A stretch of 64,000 nucleotides of DNA from Corynebacterium meridianum (GCF_016342265.1 NZ_JAEIOS010000011.1:620001-684000), one strand, 5' to 3'. Shown: positions 1 to 10,216, counted from the stretch's first letter. Notes: generated from the sequence alone by a model not told the origin. Program-made: numbers and translations.

Positions 1-618
1 GCCGGAACGGTCACGGTCCACCTCAGCAAGGGACCGGCACCGGTACAGATACCCCGGGTCAGCGGGATGTCCGGTGACGAGGCACGCGCCGCGCTGGAAC
101 GGGCCGGATTTGCGGTCTCCGCCACGGACGCGGAGTTCGATCCGGAGGTGGACGGGGGAAACGCCATCACGACGGAGCCGCCGGCCGGAAGCACACTCAA
201 GCGCGGGTCCGAGGTGACGCTCGTCGTCTCCAACGCACTGACCGTTCCCGACATCATCGGGATCGCCGAAGACGAGGCCCTCGGCGAACTTTCCGACGCC
301 GGGCTCTCGGTGGGCGAGGTGTCGCGCTCCGATCTGGTCGGTGCGACCGCCCACGCGGTGATGGACGTGTCGCCGAAGCCAGGCGACCGCGTGGATCCCG
401 CGGACCCCCGGGTGAATCTCCTGGTGGCCGGGAAGGTCAACGTCCCGTTCGTCATCGGCAAACGTGCGGACGAGGCCAGGAAACTCCTGGAGGATGCGGG
501 ACTGCCCTTCACCGGCATCGACGGGACCTCGGACGGCGCCCGCGTCGTCACCCAGTCCCCGGCCGGGAACCGGGATGTCACCCCCGGTACGACGGTGAAG
601 GTCAGGACACTGGGTTAG
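1..618 (+). CDS. pknL: Serine/threonine kinase PknL, C-terminal PASTA region (5' part outside window)
   Basis: The frame is open from base 1, so the start lies upstream of the window and only about 205 C-terminal codons are seen. They form successive PASTA-type repeats, with the recurring pattern VPDIIGIAEDEALGEL..AGL and VTQSPAGN..VTPGTTVKVRTLG. In the family, PASTA repeats sit outside the membrane and sense peptidoglycan or its precursors, while the kinase domain (not visible) is cytoplasmic. The symbol rests on the PASTA repeats plus the neighbour aroG, since pknL lies next to aroG in Corynebacterium and Mycobacterium. It ends in a strong hairpin shared with the convergent aroG. Confidence 0.85.
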   Translation, partial: AGTVTVHLSKGPAPVQIPRVSGMSGDEARAALERAGFAVSATDAEFDPEVDGGNAITTEPPAGSTLKRGSEVTLVVSNALTVPDIIGIAEDEALGELSDAGLSVGEVSRSDLVGATAHAVMDVSPKPGDRVDPADPRVNLLVAGKVNVPFVIGKRADEARKLLEDAGLPFTGIDGTSDGARVVTQSPAGNRDVTPGTTVKVRTLG

Positions 619-657
619 CGGACGGGACCGAACTCCGGATCCCGATACCCGGATGAA

Positions 658-695
658 AAGGAGGGCGCCCCGCTAGTTCGCGGGGTGCCCTCCTT
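658..695. terminator. Bidirectional terminator between pknL and aroG
   Basis: Arms 658-673 and 680-695 are complementary over 16 bp with one wobble pair around a 6-nt loop (TAGTTC). The arms begin AAGG and end CCTT, so both directions end in U-rich bases, and ATTTC follows on the plus strand. Confidence 0.85.
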
Positions 696-726
696 ATTTC
701 TGCGTGACCGCTTACGGTCACGCGCG

Positions 727-2199
<1,473 letters not shown>

Positions 2200-2715
2200 T
2201 CAGTACGCCGAGCGAACCCGGTTCCGGTTGTCCATCGGGAGATGACGCTCGCACAGCCGGAACTTGTCCAGGTTGTGCCGGGCGTCGACGAGGGCGTCAT
2301 GGTTGCCGTCGGGAAGATCCGGAAGTGTGGGCCGCCCGGCGGCCTCCCAGTACTGGCGCAACTCGTGGGTGAATCGGGGCAGCGAACGGGGCAGTGCCCG
2401 CATGTCCCCGAACAGCTGCGCCAGGACCACGTGGTCGTAGGCGCCCACCCACGCCCAGAGTTCCGGCGTCCCCGGCCCCCGGGTGAGAAACTCCATAACC
2501 TCGTCCCTGATGGTGGTCAGGTTCCGCCACACCGGGGAGCTGATGTTCGGCAGCTGCGACAGCACGTGGCGCTTCACCCAGTCATTCGCGCGGCGCGGAT
2601 CGAACTCGGTGGACACCGCGTAATACTCGCGGCCGTCCTCCGCGACGATCCCGATGGAGACGAGTTCTATGGTGCGACCGTCCTCGATGAATTCGGTGTC
2701 GTAGAAGAAACGCAC
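2200..2715 (-). CDS. DEDDh-type 3'-exoribonuclease, Rv2179c-like
   Basis: A 171-residue protein of the Rv2179c family (RNase T fold), which trims RNA 3' ends. The first acidic motif is at the very N-terminus, FFYDTEF (Asp and Glu metal ligands). The last DEDDh motif is HDALVDARHN near residue 145, with the histidine and aspartate in the usual spacing. I start at GTG 2715 (MRFFYDTEF) because AGGTG lies 7 nt upstream; another GTG at 2730 is in frame. It sits head-to-tail behind aroG, as Rv2179c sits beside Rv2178c in M. tuberculosis. Its cellular RNA targets are not evident. Confidence 0.85.
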   Translation of the reverse strand: MRFFYDTEFIEDGRTIELVSIGIVAEDGREYYAVSTEFDPRRANDWVKRHVLSQLPNISSPVWRNLTTIRDEVMEFLTRGPGTPELWAWVGAYDHVVLAQLFGDMRALPRSLPRFTHELRQYWEAAGRPTLPDLPDGNHDALVDARHNLDKFRLCERHLPMDNRNRVRSAY

Positions 2716-2832
2716 GGGAGAGCACCTCACTGTTCGTCGATGGTCCGGCGGGATCGGCAGCGGCGCCCGGACCGCAACGCCACCGGACCAAGACTATCGG
2801 GCTGCACCGTTCCACCGACGGGCCGGGGCGGA

Positions 2833-2838
2833 TAGAAT
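2833..2838 (+). promoter_or_regulatory. -10 box for leaderless GT87 mRNA
   Basis: TAGAAT ends 8 nt before the ATG at 2847, so transcription should begin at or next to the start codon. No Shine-Dalgarno sequence is present. Confidence 0.6.
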
Positions 2839-2846
2839 CCCGGGTC

Positions 2847-5147
2847 ATGTCTGATTCCGCCCCCGGCACAGCCTCCGGGCACAGGTTCCGCAGGGTCCCT
2901 GTCGCACTCCGGGCCCCCGCGCTAATCGCGGTCGTCGTCTCGGTGATACCGATGGTGTTCAACATGTCCCGCCCGGACAACGGACGGCTGCTCCGCTACC
3001 ACATCGACTTCGACGTGTACCGGAGCGGCGGACGCGCACTGATCGACGGCGTTCCGCTCTACACCGTGTCTTTTCCGGTCGGCGGTATCGAACTGCCCTT
3101 CACCTATCCCCCGATCGCGGCCATCTTTTTCGCGCCCACCGCCCTGTTGGACAGGGATCTCGGTGCCGCGCTGCTGAATGTCGTGAGCGTCGTCGCACTG
3201 TGGTGGTGTCTCGTCATCGTCCTCGACCGACTCCGTCCACACTGGGACGCGACGACGACGAGAACGGGGGCGCTGATCCTCCTGGCGTTCCTGCTGCGCC
3301 TGGAACCTGTGACGGAGACGCTGAACTTCGCGCAGGTCAACATACTCCTGATGGTCGCAGTCATCCTCGATGTCCTGGCCCGACGCACCCGGATTCCCCG
3401 GGGCACGCTCATCGGCCTGGCGGCGGCGATCAAACTGACCCCGGCGGTGTTCGGCCTCTACTTCCTGGTGCGGCGTGACTGGCGCTCCGCCGGGGTCTGC
3501 GTGCTCTCCGGAGTGGGATTCACCGCTCTCGCCTGGTTGATCACCCCGGCCAACTCCGCCGAATACTGGCTGCACACCCTCTCCGACCCGGACCGCATCG
3601 GACAGCTTTCCTACAGCGGGAACCAGTCGATCCGCGGTGTGTTCGCACGCATCGTCGGGGACGGACTCCAGACGCCGCTCTGGTTCCTCGCGGTCCTCGT
3701 CGTTCTCGTTGCGGTGGTCTTCGCGATGCACCGGGCGGTGGCGCACGGGGCACTCCTCGGTGCGCTCCTGCTCAATGCGACGGTTGCGCTGCTGTGTTCC
3801 CCGGTGTCATGGACCCACCACTGGGTGTGGATCGCCCCGGTGACCGTGGTCCTCGGGTCTCGCGCGGTGGACCTCCGGGGAACCCGAGCGGGCGCGCTGG
3901 CCTTCTGGCTGGCGGCGTCCTTCGTCACCGCGGCGATCGTCGCACCGCACTGGACCCTCCCCTACCGGGGTGCCGAGGAGGACTGGTCGCCGGTGGCTCT
4001 CCTCGTCGGTGGGACCTACGTCCTCCTCGCGGTGCTCCTGATCGGTGCTGCTACCGCCGCCCCGGAGATTCTCGGGGGCGGCCCGGGCCGGCTCGGATCA
4101 ACCCCCGCCCCACTGCCCGCGTGGCCGGGTGCGGCACTCGCCGCCGTCATCGCCGTCGTCTCCTCGGGGGTCGTCGGCGGGACCACTCCGGGGGTCGTCC
4201 CGAACGACGTCAGCCAGGAATCGGCGGCGCTGATCGAAGAGGTGCTTGCCGCGGGCGGACGCAGCGCATCCCCGTGGTCGGGACTCGCCGCTGTCGTGGT
4301 CCTCGTGGTACTCGGGATGCTCGTCGTCATACCCGCGACGGGGTGGCGCGTGGTCGGGTTCGTCGCTCCGGTCATCGTGATGGCGCTACCGGTACGGCTC
4401 GGGCTCTGCGCCGCACCCCTGACACTCCTGGCGGTGGGACTGCTCGCCGCGGACGCCTTCGCGCCCAGGATCGGGAGGCTCCCCCGCGGAGTGCTCTCCG
4501 GGGTTGCGGTGGGACTGTCCGGGTGGCCGGTACTCGCCCTCGGGGCGGTGGCACTCCGGGGTGGTCGACGTGCCGTGGCGACGGCACTCGTGTCGGGGAG
4601 CGTGGTCCTGGTCGCCGTGTGGCCTGTCGCCGGACCGCTACCCGGATTGACCGGCCTGCCGCTCGATTCCACCCTGAACGCCTCCCCGGCCGGACTGTTC
4701 GCCCGCTTGGCGGGGACCACCAACCCGCTGGTGACGGTGATTCCCACGGTGGTCGCCGCGGGTTTCCTGGCCTGGGTCCTGTACCGGTTGCGGAACTCCG
4801 GTGCCACGACGGCCGAACAGATGGCCGCGTGGCTGACCGTGCCACTGCTGGTCCTGCCCATGGTCCCGGTACAGCGCTGGGCTCTCGCCGTACCGCTGAT
4901 CGTGGTGCTGCTGACGAAGGTGTGGTCCGGGCGCGGCGGCGGAAACACCCGGCTCACCGGGACGGCCGTGTTCGGCGCCTGGCTGCTGGTGTTTTTCTGG
5001 CCGGCGACGGCACTGGAATCATCCCTGCCCGGTGGCTCCGGGGGCTGGAATCCGTTGACCGAGTTCCTGGCCCTGACGCCGGTGCTCTATCTCGTGGCCA
5101 CCCTCGTGCTGCTGGCCCGCGGGCCCCGACGGGTCACGGGAGGATAG
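2847..5147 (+). CDS. GT87 (DUF2029) polyprenyl-phosphate-mannose mannosyltransferase, double length; MptC-like
   Basis: A membrane protein of 766 residues. Residues 1-410 look like a complete GT-C glycosyltransferase of family GT87: an N-terminal TM helix, the extracytoplasmic HIDFDVYRSGGRALIDG loop carrying the likely catalytic aspartate, and many further TM helices. The position between the Rv2179c-like gene and plsC matches M. tuberculosis Rv2181 (MptC), an alpha-1,2-mannosyltransferase that branches lipomannan/LAM. GT87 proteins are usually 400-450 residues. Residues 430-766 look like a second, degenerate copy: RLPRGVLSGVAVGLSGWP (about residue 543) echoes RIPRGTLIGLAAAIKLTP (about 181), and SPAGLFARLAG echoes SIRGVFARIVG. 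The second half lacks the DFDVYR loop. It overlaps the convergent cyclase gene by 14 bp. Confidence 0.75.
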   Translation: MSDSAPGTASGHRFRRVPVALRAPALIAVVVSVIPMVFNMSRPDNGRLLRYHIDFDVYRSGGRALIDGVPLYTVSFPVGGIELPFTYPPIAAIFFAPTALLDRDLGAALLNVVSVVALWWCLVIVLDRLRPHWDATTTRTGALILLAFLLRLEPVTETLNFAQVNILLMVAVILDVLARRTRIPRGTLIGLAAAIKLTPAVFGLYFLVRRDWRSAGVCVLSGVGFTALAWLITPANSAEYWLHTLSDPDRIGQLSYSGNQSIRGVFARIVGDGLQTPLWFLAVLVVLVAVVFAMHRAVAHGALLGALLLNATVALLCSPVSWTHHWVWIAPVTVVLGSRAVDLRGTRAGALAFWLAASFVTAAIVAPHWTLPYRGAEEDWSPVALLVGGTYVLLAVLLIGAATAAPEILGGGPGRLGSTPAPLPAWPGAALAAVIAVVSSGVVGGTTPGVVPNDVSQESAALIEEVLAAGGRSASPWSGLAAVVVLVVLGMLVVIPATGWRVVGFVAPVIVMALPVRLGLCAAPLTLLAVGLLAADAFAPRIGRLPRGVLSGVAVGLSGWPVLALGAVALRGGRRAVATALVSGSVVLVAVWPVAGPLPGLTGLPLDSTLNASPAGLFARLAGTTNPLVTVIPTVVAAGFLAWVLYRLRNSGATTAEQMAAWLTVPLLVLPMVPVQRWALAVPLIVVLLTKVWSGRGGGNTRLTGTAVFGAWLLVFFWPATALESSLPGGSGGWNPLTEFLALTPVLYLVATLVLLARGPRRVTGG

Positions 5148-5880
5148 CGAAGACCCGGGCCGGGAACCCGGTGCCGTCCTTCGGCTTCGCCCAGGTGGCG
5201 ACGACGAGGGCCCCTGTCTCGGGGACCCGGTCGAGGTTGGCGAGCAGCTCGATCTGCCACCGGTCCTGCTGGAGCAGGAACAGTTCGGTCGGCAGTGCTC
5301 CCCCGCTGACCACCGCACCGGGGTCGGTGTCGGTGGTCTCGTGGCCGATGGCGGTGATGCCGCGTTCCTCGAGGAGGAACCGGACGAGCTCGATGTTCCA
5401 GGCCGGGTAGTGGAACACGCCGTCGGCGTCGGCGTTGAACATGGCGTCCGCGTCGGGCCAGCGCTTCGACCAACCGGTCCGCAGCGCGACGAATCCGCCC
5501 TCGGGGATGCGGCCGTTGCGTTCCTCCCACGCGAGCACGTCGTCCACGGTCGGGGTGTAGTCCGGGTTTCCGGCGACCTGTTCGGTGACGTCCAAGACGG
5601 CCAGCGGGAGGATCATCTCGTTGACGGGCAGCTCGTCGAGGGTACGTGCACCGTTGACGAAGTGGATCGGGGGGTCGACGTGGGTGCCCCACTGGCCGAC
5701 GAAGCGGTACTCGTCGACCGTGAATCCGTGATCGGTGACGGTGAACAGTCTTGTGCGCTCCTCGTCGGGTAGCGCGGAGAACTTCGGTTGTCCGGCATGG
5801 AACGCGTGCGTGAGGTCCACGTAGCGGTGGTGCGTGCGGAGCCGGGTGGCGAGTTCCCAGAGCGAGTTGTTGTCGGTCAT
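5134..5880 (-). CDS. Cyclase family protein (kynurenine formamidase-like metal hydrolase)
   Basis: A 248-residue cytoplasmic protein of the cyclase/kynurenine-formamidase superfamily. The metal-binding signature GTHVDPPIHF (the family HxGTHxDxPxHF motif without its first His, which is Q here: VGQWGTHVDPPIHF) is near residue 70, followed by VDVTEQV, RTGWSKRW and AIGHETTDTDPG. The substrate cannot be told from sequence; kynurenine formamidase, isatin hydrolase and polyketide-like cyclases share the fold. GAGGA lies upstream of the ATG at 5880. The reading frame stays open beyond the start into metE antisense, which is not coding. The gene lies downstream of metE on the same strand but behind a hairpin. 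Confidence 0.8.
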   Translation of the reverse strand: MTDNNSLWELATRLRTHHRYVDLTHAFHAGQPKFSALPDEERTRLFTVTDHGFTVDEYRFVGQWGTHVDPPIHFVNGARTLDELPVNEMILPLAVLDVTEQVAGNPDYTPTVDDVLAWEERNGRIPEGGFVALRTGWSKRWPDADAMFNADADGVFHYPAWNIELVRFLLEERGITAIGHETTDTDPGAVVSGGALPTELFLLQQDRWQIELLANLDRVPETGALVVATWAKPKDGTGFPARVFAILP

Positions 5881-5915
5881 GGTGTGTCCTCGAAAAAGTG
5901 TGTGCGGGAAAGGGG

Positions 5916-5956
5916 GACCCCCGCGGTCGTCGTGCGTATCGACGGCCGCGGGGGTC
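5916..5956 (-). terminator. Terminator downstream of metE
   Basis: Arms 5916-5931 and 5941-5956 pair over 16 bp with one wobble, around a 9-nt loop. On the minus strand the hairpin is followed by CCCTTTCCC, a weak U-tract, so some read-through into the cyclase gene is possible. Confidence 0.65.
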
Positions 5957-5981
5957 TGTTCGGGTGGGTACCGCCCGTGGA

Positions 5982-8351
5982 TCAGACGGCGGAGCGGGCG
6001 TTCTTCGCCGCGGCGACGAGAACCTCGATGCTCGCGGTCGTCTCGGGCCAGGCGCGGGTCTTCAGGCCGCAGTCCGGGTTGACCCAGAGCTGCCGGGGAT
6101 CGACGGAATCGAGGGCTGCGGCGAGCAGCTCGTCTACCTCGCCCCGGTCGGGGACGCGCGGTGAGTGGATGTCCCAGACACCAGGGCCGACGCCGGCGTG
6201 GAAACCGGAGTCCTTCAGCGCGGAGAGCACCTGCATGCCGTTGCGTGCGGCCTCGATGGAGGTGACGTCGGCGTTGAGGTCGCTGACGGTACCGATGAGC
6301 TCGTTGAACTCCGAGTAGCACATGTGGGTGTGGATCTGGACGTCCGCTGCGATACCCGAGGTCGCCAGACGGAAGGATCCGACGGCCCAGCGGAGGTAGT
6401 CGGCCTGCTGCTCGGCCTTCAGCGGGAGAAGCTCGCGGATGGCGGGCTCGTCGACCTGGATGATCTTCGCGCCGGCTTCGACGAGATCGTCGATCTCGTC
6501 CCGCAGCGCGAGGGCCACCTGGTCGGCGGTCTCGCCGAGCGGCTGGTCGTCGCGGACGAAGGACCATGCGAGCATGGTGACCGGACCGGTCAGCATGCCC
6601 TTGACGGGCTTGTCGGTGAGGTCCTGCGCGACGCGGAACCAGTCGACGGTCATCGGGTTGGGCCGGGTGACGTCGCCGAAGAGGATCGGCGGGCGGACGC
6701 AGCGGGAACCGTAGGACTGGACCCACGCGAGGTCCGTGGAGTGGTAGCCCTCGAGCTGCTCGGAGAAGTACTGCACCATGTCGTTGCGCTCGGGCTCACC
6801 GTGGACCAGGACGTCGAGCCCCAGTTCCTCCTGCCGGCGGATGACGTCGGCGATCTCGTCCTTCATCGCCTGGGTGTACTGCTCGTCGGTGAGTTCGCCC
6901 TTCTTGTGGGCCGCGCGTGCGCGCCGGATCTCGGTCGTCTGGGGGAACGAACCGATGGTGGTGGTGGGCAGCGGCGGCAGGCCGAGTGCCTCGCGCTGGG
7001 CGGCTACACGGGTGTCGTAGTCGTCGCGGTCACGGTCGACGTCCGTGACGGCCGCGGTGCGGGAGCGCAGCTGCTCATTGTGTGTGCGGGCGGATCCGCG
7101 GCGGGAGGCGACGGCCTTGGCGGACTCCTCGACCGTCGCGCGGTCGGCGTCGTCGTCCGCGCCGGTCAGGGTGCGGGCCAGGAGGGCGACCTCGGCGGCC
7201 TTCTCCGCACCGAAGGCGAGCCACGAGCGCAGCTCGGCATCGCCGTCGAGGGAGGTCTCCTGGGCGAGGGAGTAGGGGACGTGGAGCAGGGAGCTGGAGG
7301 TGGACACGGCGACGGGGCCGCGGGCTTTCAGGGCCTTCAGGGTGTCCAGCGCGGCGCTGAGGTCTGTACGCCAGATGTTGCGGCCGTCGACGACACCGGC
7401 GACGAGCAGCTCCTCGCCCTTCCAGGACGGGAGGAGTTCCGCGTCCGGGGTGGCGGTGGCGTCGGACCGACGCTCGTCGGTGCGACCGGTGACGAGGTCG
7501 ACGCCGATGGCTGCGACGCCGGTTCCGGTGAGGGTGCGAACGGCGACATCGCCGTCACCGAAGTAGGTCTGGACCAGCAGCTCGGGGGTGCCGGGAGCTG
7601 CGGCCGCGGCGGCGGCGAGGCGCTCGTAGGCGGCGCGGGTGCGGGCGAGCAGTTCCTCACGGCGGGCGGCATCGCCCGCGATGTCGGTGACCAGCCAGGG
7701 CTCGTCGAACTGGATCCAGGAGACGCCCTCCTCGCCGAGGCGAGCGATGAGGGTGACGTAGGCCTCGGTGACCGTGTCCAGGTGGTCCAACGCGTCGGAA
7801 CCGTCGGTGGTGCGCGCGAGCGCCAGGTAGGTCAGCGGACCGACGACCACGGGGCGAACCGGGAACCCACCCGCGGTCAGTTCCTTCACGTCGGCGACGA
7901 ACGCAGAGTCGTTGAGTTCGAACCGGGTGTCCGCGGCCAGTTCGGGGACGATGTAGTGGTAGTTGGTGTCGAACCACTTGGTCATGGCCGACGCGGGAAG
8001 CTCTGCGGTTCCGCGCGCCGCGGCGAAGTAGCGGTCGATGTAGGCCGGTAGATCGTCGCCGTCACCGGTGCTCTCGTGGTCCGCGATGTCGCGGACCCGG
8101 GCGGGGAGCACGCCGAGCAGCGCCGAGGTGTCCAGGATCTGGTCGTAGAAGCTGCGTCCGATGGTGGGGACGGAGTCGAGACCGGCGGCGACGAGGTCCG
8201 CCGCGGAGTTCCGGGCCAGAACACGGGCGGTCTCCGCGAGATCGGCGCCTGTCGAGGAGTCGCGCCAGTAGGTTTCCAGTGCCTTCTTCAGCTCGCGCTT
8301 CGGTCCGATGCGGGGCACACCTGCGACGGTGGCGGTAATCGAGTTGCTCAT
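5982..8351 (-). CDS. metE: Cobalamin-independent methionine synthase
   Basis: Transfers the methyl group of 5-methyltetrahydropteroyl-triglutamate to homocysteine, the last step of methionine synthesis. The 789-residue length fits MetE (about 750-790). The N-terminal half is the substrate-binding duplicate barrel (RIGPKRELKKALETYW). The C-terminal half has TTTIGSFPQT, the zinc ligands in HTHMCYSEF (His, Cys) and NPDCGLKTR (Cys), and DEPAIRE. The ATG at 8351 directly precedes MSNSITATVAGVPRIGPKREL. An McbR-type operator lies about 100 bp upstream. No cobalamin riboswitch is visible between operator and start, unlike mycobacterial metE. Confidence 0.97.
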   Translation of the reverse strand: MSNSITATVAGVPRIGPKRELKKALETYWRDSSTGADLAETARVLARNSAADLVAAGLDSVPTIGRSFYDQILDTSALLGVLPARVRDIADHESTGDGDDLPAYIDRYFAAARGTAELPASAMTKWFDTNYHYIVPELAADTRFELNDSAFVADVKELTAGGFPVRPVVVGPLTYLALARTTDGSDALDHLDTVTEAYVTLIARLGEEGVSWIQFDEPWLVTDIAGDAARREELLARTRAAYERLAAAAAAAPGTPELLVQTYFGDGDVAVRTLTGTGVAAIGVDLVTGRTDERRSDATATPDAELLPSWKGEELLVAGVVDGRNIWRTDLSAALDTLKALKARGPVAVSTSSSLLHVPYSLAQETSLDGDAELRSWLAFGAEKAAEVALLARTLTGADDDADRATVEESAKAVASRRGSARTHNEQLRSRTAAVTDVDRDRDDYDTRVAAQREALGLPPLPTTTIGSFPQTTEIRRARAAHKKGELTDEQYTQAMKDEIADVIRRQEELGLDVLVHGEPERNDMVQYFSEQLEGYHSTDLAWVQSYGSRCVRPPILFGDVTRPNPMTVDWFRVAQDLTDKPVKGMLTGPVTMLAWSFVRDDQPLGETADQVALALRDEIDDLVEAGAKIIQVDEPAIRELLPLKAEQQADYLRWAVGSFRLATSGIAADVQIHTHMCYSEFNELIGTVSDLNADVTSIEAARNGMQVLSALKDSGFHAGVGPGVWDIHSPRVPDRGEVDELLAAALDSVDPRQLWVNPDCGLKTRAWPETTASIEVLVAAAKNARSAV

Positions 8352-8449
8352 GATGGGTGGAGGGTCCTTTGTGTTCGTCTGGAACAGATGAGATGTTCGA
8401 CCGCCGGGGCGGCCCGTGGTGGCCTGCGGCCGTGAATCTAAGCCAATAC

Positions 8450-8465
8450 TAGACCGCTTTGTCTG
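8450..8465 (-). promoter_or_regulatory. McbR-type operator upstream of metE
   Basis: TAGAC-N6-GTCTG matches the known C. glutamicum McbR site TAGAC-N6-GTCTA in 9 of 10 defined positions. McbR, with S-adenosylhomocysteine as effector, represses methionine and sulfur genes including metE. The site overlaps a minus-strand TTGACA (8464-8469) and TAGTAT (8446-8451), although the spacing of those two is too short to be one promoter. Confidence 0.75.
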
Positions 8466-8758
8466 TCAAGCGGAACCGTTCCCCCGTCCCCTGACCGGCG
8501 CCGCGGCAACCTCCGGCAGCCACGAGGGATGCACCGACAAAACGCCGTTCAACAGCACAGACAATCTTCCGGTCGAGTTCCCTGACCGCAGCTCTGCAGC
8601 GATCGACCGCTCCCCCATGACAACCACCCCCGGGAACGGCGGCACCCCCTGCAGGACACACTGTGCGACGGACCGGTCTGTCTAACAGTCACCGTACTGC
8701 CACACGGGCGATTCCCGGCACTGGTGGATACGCGTCGCGCCTGCGTATCATGGGCGTC

Positions 8759-9763
8759 ATGAACGCAGCCCCCGCCGGCACCCGCCCCCGTCTCCGCACT
8801 GCACTCTCCGTGCTCGCGGTGGTGATCCTCATCATCGCAACCATCGCACTGGTGTCCACGAACACCACCGGGTCACCCCGGGACGAAGCAGACGTGCCGT
8901 CACCGGCAGTGACCACATCCGCACTCCCGTCCACGGGCATCACCCCGTCGCAGACACCGTCTCCCACCGCGGAAACAACCCCGGACGCAGGTGCCCCGGA
9001 AACCGGGGTGCCTGCGTCCGGCATCCCGATCCCGGTGTCACCGGTTCCCGGGGCAACCCCCGATACCGCCGCCGACTCCGGCGGGCGGGACACGGTGGCT
9101 GCGGAGAACACACGACAGGCGGCTCCGGCGGTGGCCGAACCGGTCGCGCTCCCGCTACCCGCCCCGCCGCACATCCCCACGCCCGCTGCCATCGGAAACG
9201 TCACCGGGCACAGTCCCAACAGCGGTCCGGCCCCCGGCGCGAACGGTCTGTTCCGGATGACCGGGCCGGCACCGGTCAACAGCGCCGACTACGGCCCGAT
9301 GGCTTATGTCCTGCCGCTGAATCCTCCGGGACCGCAGAACAGCATGGTCCGGTGGGTCGAGGGGATGGGGGTATCCCCGACCGCCGCCGAACAGGGCACC
9401 GTCTACATCCTCGGACACGCCTGGGCGCAGCAGTGGCTCGTATTCAACGGATTCTCTGAACTCGCCACGCGGTCCGTGAACCTCGGCGCGCCACCGCAGC
9501 ACGTACCCGCCTACGGCGGCGGAACGGTCCGACGCTGGTCCACGCCGGTGCTCAACGGTTCCCGGATCACCATGTCCGATGCCGGCGGGAGACAGCGGGA
9601 GTGGGCGGTGGACAACACCTGGCTCGTCCCGAAGACGGAGGCGATCAATGACGTCGAGCTCAACTCGACGAACATTCCCGGTCGCATCATCCTCATCGCC
9701 TGCGCCGTCGGCGATGGCCGCGACCTCGACTACAACGTGATCGTCTCCGGGCATCTGGTCTGA
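8759..9763 (+). CDS. Sortase-domain protein, membrane anchored
   Basis: A protein of 334 residues with an N-terminal signal anchor (TALSVLAVVILIIATIALVS, about residues 15-35). A long Pro/Thr/Ala-rich extracellular linker follows (about 35-165), then a C-terminal sortase barrel. The catalytic triad can be placed: His in YILGHAW, Cys in IILIACAV (equivalent of TLxTC) and Arg in DGRDLDYNVIVSG. This compact type resembles class E/F sortases of Actinobacteria. No LPxTG-type substrate is encoded nearby, so its role (housekeeping or specialised) is open. ATG at 8759 is preceded by an in-frame ATG at 8750; no clear ribosome site separates them. It is divergent from metE. Confidence 0.75.
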   Translation: MNAAPAGTRPRLRTALSVLAVVILIIATIALVSTNTTGSPRDEADVPSPAVTTSALPSTGITPSQTPSPTAETTPDAGAPETGVPASGIPIPVSPVPGATPDTAADSGGRDTVAAENTRQAAPAVAEPVALPLPAPPHIPTPAAIGNVTGHSPNSGPAPGANGLFRMTGPAPVNSADYGPMAYVLPLNPPGPQNSMVRWVEGMGVSPTAAEQGTVYILGHAWAQQWLVFNGFSELATRSVNLGAPPQHVPAYGGGTVRRWSTPVLNGSRITMSDAGGRQREWAVDNTWLVPKTEAINDVELNSTNIPGRIILIACAVGDGRDLDYNVIVSGHLV

Positions 9764-9780
9764 CGCCCACCGAAACCAAC

Positions 9781-9828
9781 GGCGGCATCGGAGCGAAGTG
9801 GATCTGTGTCCTCTCCCCCGGTGCCGCC
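9781..9828 (+). terminator. Possible weak terminator after the sortase gene
   Basis: GGCGGCATCGG (9781-9791) can pair with CCGGTGCCGCC (9818-9828), with one G-U type pair, around a 26-nt loop. There is no U-tract, so the call is tentative. Confidence 0.3.
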
Positions 9829-9859
9829 ATCAGGTGAGCTGTCGGCATTCCCCCTCAGG

Positions 9860-10216
9860 CTACGCTTTTCGAACCACCGATGACTTGAGCTGCATCGCAC
9901 CGAATCCCTCGATCCGGCAGTCGATGTCGTGGTCACCCACGCCGTCCACCAACCGGATCCCCTTCACCTTCGTCCCGGCCTTGATCGGCTGAGTGGAGCC
10001 CTTCACCTTCATCGTCTTGATGACGGTGACGGTGTCCCCGTCGTGCAACGGGTTACCGACGGAATCGACGATCACCTTGGGCGAACCGTCCTCCGCCGCC
10101 GACTCCGGATCACCCGGCGCCCACTCATGGGCGCATTCGGGGCAGATGACCAGGGCATCCAGCGGATAGGTGTACTCACAGGTGCACTCGGGGCACGGGG
10201 GTGTGGTGTCAGTCAT
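9860..10216 (-). CDS. PhnA/YjdM family zinc-ribbon protein
   Basis: A 118-residue cytoplasmic protein. The N-terminus carries a zinc ribbon of two Cys pairs, CPEC and CPEC (residues 7-29). The C-terminal half is the conserved PhnA domain with NPLHDGDTVTVIKTMKVKGS, GTKVKGIRLV and IDCRIEGFGAMQLKSSVVRKA. Despite the historic name, the family has no proven role in phosphonate use. I chose ATG 10216 (MTDTTPPCPEC); ATG 10225 would add three residues. Nothing in the context suggests a partner. Confidence 0.8.
   Translation of the reverse strand: MTDTTPPCPECTCEYTYPLDALVICPECAHEWAPGDPESAAEDGSPKVIVDSVGNPLHDGDTVTVIKTMKVKGSTQPIKAGTKVKGIRLVDGVGDHDIDCRIEGFGAMQLKSSVVRKA

Noticed and set aside
5134..6726. 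530-codon frame joining the cyclase to an upstream extension
   Set aside because: The upstream half overlaps metE in another frame; the true start is the ATG at 5880 preceded by GAGGA.
6165..8051. 628-codon plus-strand frame
   Set aside because: Shadow of metE; Gly/Val/Asp-rich without motifs.
8352..8449. Cobalamin riboswitch in front of metE
   Set aside because: No B12-box sequence and too little space; control by McbR is better supported.
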